Shown here piece after piece: positions 57,125-64,000 of a DNA stretch of 64,000 bases (positions are counted from its first letter, which is position 1; every line of letters begins with the position of its first letter). This DNA comes from Myxococcales bacterium. Lineage in GTDB: Bacteria > Myxococcota_A > Polyangia > Palsa-1104 > JAEUJZ01. The position numbers and the translations under genes were made by a program. The stretch covers positions 27,832 through 91,831 of the forward strand of contig JAEUKB010000058.1 of the NCBI GenBank assembly GCA_016794365.1, given 5' to 3'. The notes beneath the pieces were generated by a model. That model searched no databases. It had not been told where the DNA came from and saw only the letters and a program-made list of their open reading frames with translations.

Positions 57125-58180
57125 ATGCAGCCTGACAGCGACGCAGCGAACATGACCGCCCCGGAACGGCTCGAACGACTCTGGCGTGCCACCGGCTCGC
57201 CTCCCAATGACTCAGCCCTGCGGGAAAAGATGAAGGAGAGCATCAGCTCGGTCGAGTCTTGGCTGATTGAGGCCGCGACGAATCCACAGATAGTGCTACG
57301 AGTCGTGCAGTTCTTACTGGTGCATCCGGAGCGTCGTGAGGAGCTGCGCCGCCCGGAGGTGACGACGGTCCTCAATCAGTGTTCGAAGTGGGTTTCCATC
57401 GCCGGAGGTGAGCAGGAAATCCGTCTTGCCCAACATCTATTGTTAGCGGGATATCCAAATCCTCCCCATTCCCGGGCATTGCTAATCCCGGCCTTGCTAC
57501 AGTTTCATATTCGAGCACACATTCGTCAGATGAAACACCCTGAGCCGAATCCGCTATTGGAGTGGCTGGATAGAGTTTGTGCCCCTACATACCGTGAACT
57601 CCCACTTAGGGACCTTTCGGAACTCCTATATTGGGAAAGATCTCGCTACAGTCTGACTCTCAAGAAGCAATATCGCGAGCTCTCCGAAGCAGAGATCATA
57701 TTTTTCTGCGCGGAGGATATCGCTAGTATCATCCGCGTTAGTGGATTTGATTCCAGTGGCTCTCCCCTCGAATGGTTTGATCTCCCCCCGCTGGCTTCTT
57801 TTTATGCGGAGGCATTGCGCGGGTTCAACATCGACCTTGGCAAGAAGCGTCCATTTTACGATTGGACCAAGGAGCTTTTCGATGTTCTCAACAAACAACG
57901 TGAGGCATCTGCCCTAAATAAACAACTTAGCAAGCATGTCGAGGTCGAGCCGCTCGGGCTACCGATTTCCTGGATTCGTATGCGCGTTGAAAATGAAAAA
58001 AGCTACCCACAACTCCCAGATGCCATGCAGAAGCTCGGAATAGATAACGGAGAGATGGAACTGAACGATTATGTGAAGTTATTACTAGAAGAGGTTTTAC
58101 TTGATTACTACCTCTATGGATTATACCGTAGTTTAGCAGCTCCATCTGGCACACCGATCAAATCAGCACATGTGGTGTAG
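57125..58180 (+). CDS. All-helical protein, possible GTPase-associated helical component
   Basis: 351 residues, all helical by eye (PERLERLWRATG; SVESWLIEAATNPQIVLRVV; YVKLLLEEVLLDYYLYGLY). It resembles in size and position the 'GTPase-associated system all-helical' proteins (GASH) that accompany double GTPases, but the match is from memory and not confirmed. The 3' half has visibly lower GC than the neighbouring chromosome. Five bases separate its stop from the first GTPase gene. Confidence 0.6.
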   Translation: MQPDSDAANMTAPERLERLWRATGSPPNDSALREKMKESISSVESWLIEAATNPQIVLRVVQFLLVHPERREELRRPEVTTVLNQCSKWVSIAGGEQEIRLAQHLLLAGYPNPPHSRALLIPALLQFHIRAHIRQMKHPEPNPLLEWLDRVCAPTYRELPLRDLSELLYWERSRYSLTLKKQYRELSEAEIIFFCAEDIASIIRVSGFDSSGSPLEWFDLPPLASFYAEALRGFNIDLGKKRPFYDWTKELFDVLNKQREASALNKQLSKHVEVEPLGLPISWIRMRVENEKSYPQLPDAMQKLGIDNGEMELNDYVKLLLEEVLLDYYLYGLYRSLAAPSGTPIKSAHVV

Positions 58181-58185
58181 TCTCG

Positions 58186-59328
58186 ATGGCTATCATTCAG
58201 CGTAAACCTTCCTCTTGTGGCAATGCACATTGCACGTTCCTGCACGGAGGGAGGTGCGCGCGAGCCGCCGAATTTGCCGATCCTTGGAAATGCACAGATC
58301 TCGTCTTTGATCAGATAGATGAAGTTGGCGCCGAGAGCTCTGCGAACGCTGAGCCATCGGACAGTATGGTGACAGCCTCGTCCGCGCAACGCATCGATCT
58401 CGGGTGGCGAGGTAGGCATCTAACTTTTCAAGAATCAGATCTGCTGCGCAGGTCGACACCTGCACGCACTATCGCCGTCCTCGGCGATACCAACGCAGGC
58501 AAGTCATCCTTGCTGACGGCGTTCTTTCTGCAACTCGCCAATGGGCAGCGTGAACGATTCCCGTACCGCTTCGCCTCAAGCCTCACGCTGTATGGATGGC
58601 GAACACTCATCGAGCATGCGGCCGACTGGCAAGGGGATAAAAAGGAGTCGGTCGTCGGACACACACCAAAGGGAGACAAGGAGTCCGCTGATACTTTTTT
58701 GCACCTTGGTCTGAGCCCGGTCGAGGAAGAGCCTTGCGGACACCGACATATCGATGTGCTGCTGTCGGATGTCCCAGGCGAATGGATTCGTGAGTACACC
58801 GAGCGCGCCAACGAATCTAACCGGCAGCCGCTCGCCTTCTTGACCTACATGCAAGTGGCGCTGCTTGTCATCGATGCCGACCGGTTAGAGCGGGAGGGAC
58901 AGATTGCGGCAGCTGCTAGCAGCTTTATCCTACAGCGACTGCTGTCGCTCTATAACCAAGGCCAGACGCCACAGTTGCGCGCTGTCTTCGTGGTCTTGAG
59001 CAAGTGCGACAAACTAAAGGCGGAGTTGCCTCCGCAGGCGGCCGATCTGCGAAAGGCGGAATCGTGGCCGCCCCTCTTTCGCCGCATCCTGGCACAGCTC
59101 GCCAATCTCCAGAAGCGGGGTCTTGCCACCGATGTCTTTGTCACCAGCGCATTCGGACAACCTCTATCAAAGGGCCAGCCAAAGAGTGTGGTCCAGCCCT
59201 TCGGTGCCGCAATGGAGCTTCTGGACGGACCTACCAAGATGCCCTTAGCTCCAAGTTGGCAGCCTCAAGCAATTCCCGCCGATGCCTCCTACTTCTATTT
59301 TCTTCATGCGGGGGATGGCAAGCCATGA
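58186..59328 (+). CDS. P-loop GTPase with N-terminal Cys motif (DO-GTPase2-like)
   Basis: 380 residues. An N-terminal Cys cluster (C11-x4-C16-x7-C24-x11-C36) may bind zinc. The GTPase domain has G1 GDTNAGKS at 100-107, a G3-type element DVPGE at 195-199 and G4-like SKCD at 272-275. This combination resembles the DO-GTPase2 family, one of two GTPases encoded side by side in predicted conflict systems. Cytoplasmic. Its stop overlaps the next GTPase start (ATGA). Confidence 0.82.
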   Translation: MAIIQRKPSSCGNAHCTFLHGGRCARAAEFADPWKCTDLVFDQIDEVGAESSANAEPSDSMVTASSAQRIDLGWRGRHLTFQESDLLRRSTPARTIAVLGDTNAGKSSLLTAFFLQLANGQRERFPYRFASSLTLYGWRTLIEHAADWQGDKKESVVGHTPKGDKESADTFLHLGLSPVEEEPCGHRHIDVLLSDVPGEWIREYTERANESNRQPLAFLTYMQVALLVIDADRLEREGQIAAAASSFILQRLLSLYNQGQTPQLRAVFVVLSKCDKLKAELPPQAADLRKAESWPPLFRRILAQLANLQKRGLATDVFVTSAFGQPLSKGQPKSVVQPFGAAMELLDGPTKMPLAPSWQPQAIPADASYFYFLHAGDGKP

Positions 59329-60305
59329 GTCCAAGCATCGATCAGAGGACGGTGGCCCTCCTGGGGGGACCCGACAGCGGCAAGACGACATTTCTTGCAG
59401 CGCTTGTGGATTCAATCCAGCAAGGCCCTGAGCGGTGCTCCCTTGAGTTTGAGGATGAGGGGGAGGATGTCTCCCCGCACAGGAAACTCACAGAACCCCT
59501 TCTGCTTGGGAAGTACCCGCAGCGGACCAAAGGAGAACGGCTCCATATCGACCTCGGGCTTTCCACTCGTCTTTCGCCAGCGAAAAGCCCGAGCCATTTC
59601 CGGCTGCAGATCGGTGACTACAACGGCGAAGAGCTTGAGCGTCTGTTTCGGCGCCTATCGGTGGATAACTTCGAAGAGTGGGAACAACGAGCGAATGCGC
59701 AAGGACTGCTCTTGTTCCTCCGACCGGATGCGATCTACCCCCTCGTCGCAAAGAAAAGGGACGCCCCCGCAGGCGAGCAGCTAGCGGTGCCTGGTGGACC
59801 AGTTCTCACGCCGGCCGACATGGGAATCGGCAGTGTGGTAGCCGAGGTCCCGGAGGCCCGCAAGCTCACCGCGGACGACCCAGTCCGCGTCCCAACCGTG
59901 CTCGCGCTGGTCGAACTCATCCAGTACCTGCGTCGGCTACGTCGGTTATTGCCCGGCGAGCGTCCACCGCAAGGCAGTTTCCGTATCGCTATTGTCCTGA
60001 GTGCCTGGGACGCTGTGCCTGCGACCTGGAGGCAACAGCGACCGGTTGCTTATCTTATGGAGCACGCGAGTCTACTCGTCGACTTTCTGGCCAGTAACTA
60101 CCACCTGGACGATGTATTCTATTTTGGCGTTTCCTCGACGGGCGGCGACCTAGGTGTGACATCGCATGCGAAACGCTACCGGGACGATCCGGGCGGCTAT
60201 GTCTGCTATGCCAATCATGCAGGCCGAGTCGTACAGAGTTCGGATTTGGCGTTGCCTATTCGCTTCGTGCTCTTCGGTGACGAGGCCATCGTCCGCGAGA
60301 CATGA
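59325..60305 (+). CDS. Second P-loop GTPase (DO-GTPase1-like)
   Basis: 326 residues. G1 is GGPDSGKT at 14-21, G3-like IGDYNGEE (Asp98) and G4-like SAWD at 226-229. Clearly distinct from the preceding GTPase, so the pair is not a recent duplication. Partner of the upstream GTPase by adjacency and ATGA overlap. Start at 59325 gives the P-loop the usual distance from the N-terminus; a longer frame from 59004 runs inside the preceding gene and is rejected. Its own stop overlaps the GAP1-like gene start. Confidence 0.82.
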   Translation: MSPSIDQRTVALLGGPDSGKTTFLAALVDSIQQGPERCSLEFEDEGEDVSPHRKLTEPLLLGKYPQRTKGERLHIDLGLSTRLSPAKSPSHFRLQIGDYNGEELERLFRRLSVDNFEEWEQRANAQGLLLFLRPDAIYPLVAKKRDAPAGEQLAVPGGPVLTPADMGIGSVVAEVPEARKLTADDPVRVPTVLALVELIQYLRRLRRLLPGERPPQGSFRIAIVLSAWDAVPATWRQQRPVAYLMEHASLLVDFLASNYHLDDVFYFGVSSTGGDLGVTSHAKRYRDDPGGYVCYANHAGRVVQSSDLALPIRFVLFGDEAIVRET

Positions 60306-63067
60306 AGGGGAACGCGATCAAAAATCAGCCCAGCATCGAGCAGACGCTGCACGGCTACGAAGCTGGGCATCGTCTGCTGGCACAGTCGTGCGCACTGACG
60401 GAGGAAGAATTAGGACTCCTTGACCGGTTCAGTGATCTGTCCGGTCACTTGCCGCTTGATACCACGTTCGATTCGTATATCTCTGGATATCCGTGCGGTC
60501 GTTACTATGCCTTCGCCCGGACCTACCTCGACAGCAAAGCTCGCCGCGCAGGAACAGTGCTTACGCATACGTTGCTGGTAGAGCAGTCGGTGCTTGTCGT
60601 TGTCTCAGATCCTGATTTAATTTGCGGGTTGCATACCCGGCCGACCTCTTCGACGCAGCGTGCATCCTACCGATTTTCCCTACCATGGCCAGAGCCAGGC
60701 CAGAATCCTCTGTTATCAGCCTTAGAGACATCGAGGGGCAGCATCGATTTCAGTCGGCAGCGCGCTCTGCTGACACTGTTCTTTGGCCAATCCGACCGTC
60801 CTATACTATGGCAGGATGGATTCGATACATGGCCCCTCGTTCGGTATCTGTGGTCGCTGCTCTGGCCAGCAGCACGAGCCCAGTTTGCCTTCTGCACGTT
60901 CGCACTTCAGACCCGTAGGCTCTCAGGTCGCCCGTTCGACTTTCTGGCGCTGCCTACAGAAGCATACGGAGCATTCCGTGATAGCAGAGAGCTACGGAGT
61001 TGGTACTTAGACGGGACGATCAGGGATGTACAGCTCCGTTCCGTGTCATCCGAGGCGTGGGTCGAAGAGCTTGCTTCGTTGGGGACACAATGGGTGAAGG
61101 GGAAGCTGACGTTTGCTGTAGAGCAGGGACTGCCGGAGCCACTGCCGGGCACGATTCGTCAGCTGACGTTGCTACATCGGCTTTTCCTCACGGCCCAAGA
61201 CAGCCTTCAAGCGGCGCAAGGCTGCGCCGACTTGCTGCAAGCACTTTACCCGCGTCTGTCGTATGAAGCCTTGGTCTGGACGAAGATCCTTGAGTATTTG
61301 AGGCGTAACCAGCACGCCGCTCCGTTGCTGCCACAGCCGCTATGGCACCTAATCGATCTATCAAAGTTGATGAGTCGGGGCACGTTGGCCTCTGTAGTGG
61401 CTCATGAGCCAGCTTTCTTGCCGCGAATGGTGGACACGCTTCACAGCGAACTTTTGCGAAGGCTCTATGAACAACCGGAACTCAGCATTGCGGCGCTGCC
61501 AGAACTCCTCCAGGCGGTTCCAGTCGATGCTTGGCGTGAACAAGTGTACATGGCAGCTGAGCGGCTAGTTCGCTCGGAGGAGAGGAGTGACAAAGTCATC
61601 CCTTGGGTTGTTGCGCTACTTCGTGGATGGCTTGACACGAAGGACCAGGGGCTGGCCATCGCAGCACTACGTCCTTTGTCATCGGTTCTCAGAGAGCAGG
61701 CCCTCAGCGCGCTGGTTTCAGGACTGGAGAACTCCCAGAAGGCCGAACTCGCGCGTGCATGCGTGTTCCTTGCCGATCTGGTCGCCGATCGTTCGCTCGT
61801 CGTTGGGTGCTGGGCAGCATTGGGAACGCAGCCGAACATTATTGATCAGCACTTTGAGGAAATTGCTCAAAACTTCGAGTTCCGCGAGGCCGTGCAGCGT
61901 TGGCTCGCCAAGCTGCCGCCAGAGCAGACGCTCGAATGGGCGCTGCAGGTTACTAACGAGAGTGAGCTACACTTTGCTGTCGAGAATGGTTACAGAGCCA
62001 TAGGTCGACTGTGTATTGACACCAACGAGCTTGCGGCGCGCTGTGCGGAATCCAGGACAGGAGCATTGATTTTTGCATATAGTATCCGCTATGGCTTTCG
62101 TGATGGAGTATCGAGCGCTCTGCGCAAAGAACCTCGTCTAGCCGTCCACTTAATCGTTTTATGTCTGAAAGGGGCGCAGAGTGGAGGCATCTCTTTTATC
62201 GCGCGGGAAGCGCTTTGGCAACTTGCGCCTGTTTTCCTGTTGTCCGAGGAAATCCGCAACGCAGTCATCGGGGCTTCGTCTGCTGATTTTGCAAGAGATG
62301 TATTGATTCATGTTGGCCAAAGTGTGTTGTTTTCGATTTACGACGCTAGCCAAGATCCCAGCCATGTCCGTTCGAACATTAGGGCATGGCTACAGACGCC
62401 ACAGCTACAGGAGCAACTGAATCGCGAGCACCTGGGAACTCAGCTGTTTGCAAGATTCCCGAGCGGCCGTCCTCCACACGATTTACTGCCTCGGCTGATC
62501 CTCTTCATCTCTGCTTGCACGGATTGCGACAGTCCACCGAATACTCCCTGGTTTACATCGTTGCTCTCTCAGCTTTTGGACTATACGAGTCGCGATGCAA
62601 TGGAAACAGTGATTCCCCAACTGCTCACGCTGCTGGAGAGGGCACCAACCCGGGAAGAGAAACATCTGCTAGCATCAAGTATTCTAGTAGCGACACAAAA
62701 ATTACGTCCACCGTCAGGATATCTATGCATTGAATCGACCCTGCCGCTTCTTTACCCATATCTGATCAGTTCCGATCCTCCGGGACTCTTCACTCGAATG
62801 GCAATTTGGTTCCTGCAAGTCGATGGTTGGGACAAGGGAAAATTCTGGCGGCATTTCATATTGGATACCTGGATCACGGAGAAGTGGCCCTTGGAAAGTT
62901 TCCTCCGTACTCTGGATGGTAATCCCGAGTTGCGACGACGAGTGCTCAAGCGAGCGAGCAAGACAAAAACGGGTATTGACTTCTTGATTCAGCTCAAGAA
63001 CGCGGTGTCGAAGGACGAAGTCTTTTCTGAGCGCTGGATGCCCGATTTGGAGCGAGCGCTGTGTTGA
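60302..63067 (+). CDS. GAP1-like large protein (GTPase-associated protein 1 family, probable)
   Basis: 921 residues, cytoplasmic. The N-terminus reads TLHGYEAGHRLLAQSCALTE followed by DRFSDLSG and RAGTVLTHTLLV, the pattern I associate with the GAP1-N1 domain of double-GTPase systems. The middle and C-terminal parts (from about 290) are long helical repeats without catalytic motif (for example SALVSGLENSQKAELARACV). Coupled to the second GTPase by ATGA. Role inferred: regulator or effector platform of the GTPases. Lower GC near the 3' end suggests horizontal acquisition. Confidence 0.72.
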   Translation: MKGNAIKNQPSIEQTLHGYEAGHRLLAQSCALTEEELGLLDRFSDLSGHLPLDTTFDSYISGYPCGRYYAFARTYLDSKARRAGTVLTHTLLVEQSVLVVVSDPDLICGLHTRPTSSTQRASYRFSLPWPEPGQNPLLSALETSRGSIDFSRQRALLTLFFGQSDRPILWQDGFDTWPLVRYLWSLLWPAARAQFAFCTFALQTRRLSGRPFDFLALPTEAYGAFRDSRELRSWYLDGTIRDVQLRSVSSEAWVEELASLGTQWVKGKLTFAVEQGLPEPLPGTIRQLTLLHRLFLTAQDSLQAAQGCADLLQALYPRLSYEALVWTKILEYLRRNQHAAPLLPQPLWHLIDLSKLMSRGTLASVVAHEPAFLPRMVDTLHSELLRRLYEQPELSIAALPELLQAVPVDAWREQVYMAAERLVRSEERSDKVIPWVVALLRGWLDTKDQGLAIAALRPLSSVLREQALSALVSGLENSQKAELARACVFLADLVADRSLVVGCWAALGTQPNIIDQHFEEIAQNFEFREAVQRWLAKLPPEQTLEWALQVTNESELHFAVENGYRAIGRLCIDTNELAARCAESRTGALIFAYSIRYGFRDGVSSALRKEPRLAVHLIVLCLKGAQSGGISFIAREALWQLAPVFLLSEEIRNAVIGASSADFARDVLIHVGQSVLFSIYDASQDPSHVRSNIRAWLQTPQLQEQLNREHLGTQLFARFPSGRPPHDLLPRLILFISACTDCDSPPNTPWFTSLLSQLLDYTSRDAMETVIPQLLTLLERAPTREEKHLLASSILVATQKLRPPSGYLCIESTLPLLYPYLISSDPPGLFTRMAIWFLQVDGWDKGKFWRHFILDTWITEKWPLESFLRTLDGNPELRRRVLKRASKTKTGIDFLIQLKNAVSKDEVFSERWMPDLERALC

Positions 63068-64000
63068 GCCCAGTCTCGGCCTGAAGCGAATACTCTCCGA
63101 GCCGCGTCTGTTCTTGCCATTGTCTTCACAGGCTGGGCCCGCGACACTACGATTGTCTCGGTCGCTTCTAACGTCGAACCTACTTCGGTGTGTGGTCCGG
63201 GTCAAGGTGACCTGTTCTGGGACTCCACGCAGCGCAGGCGTGGGGCGACCAGAGTCAGCTGGAAGAACGTAGGATTGACGATAGGCAGTGGGCTGGCGGC
63301 GATCCGCAGTTCGATGACCGAGCCCCGCACTCGGACCAAGCGCCGCTGACAAATGGGTTGCTCTGGCTGTTTGCAGCGGAGGGGTTGGCCGCGCTGGCGA
63401 TTTGCAGCGGATGTGCTGGCAGTGTGTGCAGCGGAGGGGCTTTTCTGGTGTCCTGCGGGACAAGGACCGCAGTGACACGCTCGGCGTACTAGGGGTCACC
63501 AATCTCATTGGTTGGCGAGTGTGTCAGGCAGAAGCCTTTGCGCTGTATTCAGCGGGGTGCGAGGTACCGGCTGCATCATCGTCACTAACTTGATGGGCTG
63601 AACCTCACGCGCGGTCGCGGACCAGCCCTGCTTTTGGGTATCGACTGAGGACATCCAGCCAATCGGGCGAGCTACTCGTTCGGGCTATCAGGTGCAGAGC
63701 GCCGCGATTGGACTTCTTAAAGCTGCGCAAGACTCGGCGTCGTCTTTCCCGACGATGAACAGCATCGGCAACCAGCGGCCTTGCAAGTAGACAACCTCCG
63801 CGTTTTGGCTCTCGCCCCGGACCACCTCCGCGCGCTGATCCCAGAATCCATTCGCGCATGCAAGGGGCGACCTCGCTAATTTTTTTGGAGCCTTACAGAA
63901 CGTGAACCTGTACCCCTGAAAAAAGTGGCGGACGTCTCCATACCGCGTTTTGTAAGCACTCCCCTCGCGAGGATGGAATCGTGCAAGTCCGCGAAAAGTC
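63068..64000. other. Right-hand end of window without a supportable gene
   Basis: Short open frames here have no domains, ribosome sites or sensible composition. Three loose copies of TGCAGCGGA lie at 63372, 63403 and 63427. Near the edge, TGTACCCCTGAAAAAAGTGG (about 63910-63929) looks like the terminal region of an IS element, perhaps IS3-like, but no transposase is inside the window. Confidence 0.5.

Noticed and set aside
62723..63508. 261-codon minus-strand frame at the end of the GAP1-like gene
   Set aside because: More than half lies antisense to the GAP1-like gene; the remainder has low-complexity, Arg/Thr/Pro-rich composition and no ribosome site.

Overview
The window looks like chromosomal DNA of a GC-rich Gram-negative bacterium of the Myxococcota (myxobacterial) type. 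The evidence is several eukaryote-like Ser/Thr protein kinases, PEGA-repeat proteins, a GYF plus AgmX/PglI-like envelope protein, many lipoproteins and small outer-membrane barrel candidates, an ECF sigma operon and TRAP-TatT transport genes. No taxonomic marker allows a firmer placement. 

Positions 1-37.7 kb are ordinary chromosome. In order they hold: a LytS/LytT-type two-component pair in convergent orientation; an envelope protein with a coupled alpha/beta hydrolase; an FG-GAP gene remnant; a serine beta-lactamase-like hydrolase; a GNAT acetyltransferase; an RCC1-repeat protein; a degenerate RsbT-like protein; an AzoR-type reductase; SppA; MsrP; a six-repeat PEGA barrel protein with its terminator; CstA; an esterase; UvrA; an RfbC-like epimerase; a TonB-like protein; a GT4 glycosyltransferase; a TRAP transporter (fused DctQM divergent from TatT and DctP); a VWA protein; Prs; tRNA-Gln(TTG); the GYF/AgmX protein; a four-gene sigma/anti-sigma/lipoprotein operon; a KOW protein; and an AI-2E-type permease. 

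Positions 37.7-47.8 kb are rich in signalling and envelope genes. A Ser/Thr kinase-PEGA gene is split by a 558-bp insertion flanked by a 10-bp direct repeat, and removing the insertion restores the frame exactly. A TPR protein and a lipoprotein follow. On the minus strand lies a run of a 5'-truncated kinase, a kinase fused to a 7TM-type receptor module, a barrel candidate, an M28 peptidase and a second barrel candidate. 

Positions 47.8-52.2 kb are a mobile-element zone. An IS4-type (YREK) transposase is flanked by two diverged copies of a block holding four TGGCAATT tandems plus a hairpin, and by triple TTGAC arrays with 11/12-bp phasing. An IS110-family transposase with a long non-coding flank follows. 

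Positions 52.2-63.1 kb are the most interesting part, a two-armed island with a 60-bp divergent promoter region. The plus arm encodes an all-helical protein, two different P-loop GTPases and a large protein with a GAP1-like N-terminus; the last three genes are chained by ATGA overlaps. This matches, from memory, the 'double-GTPase / GTPase-associated protein' class of predicted conflict systems. The minus arm encodes a large helical protein of unknown family, a ParA/MinD-like ATPase, a 176-residue unknown and a soluble metallo-beta-lactamase-fold protein. Whether both arms form one system is an inference. The last 0.9 kb holds no gene I can support.
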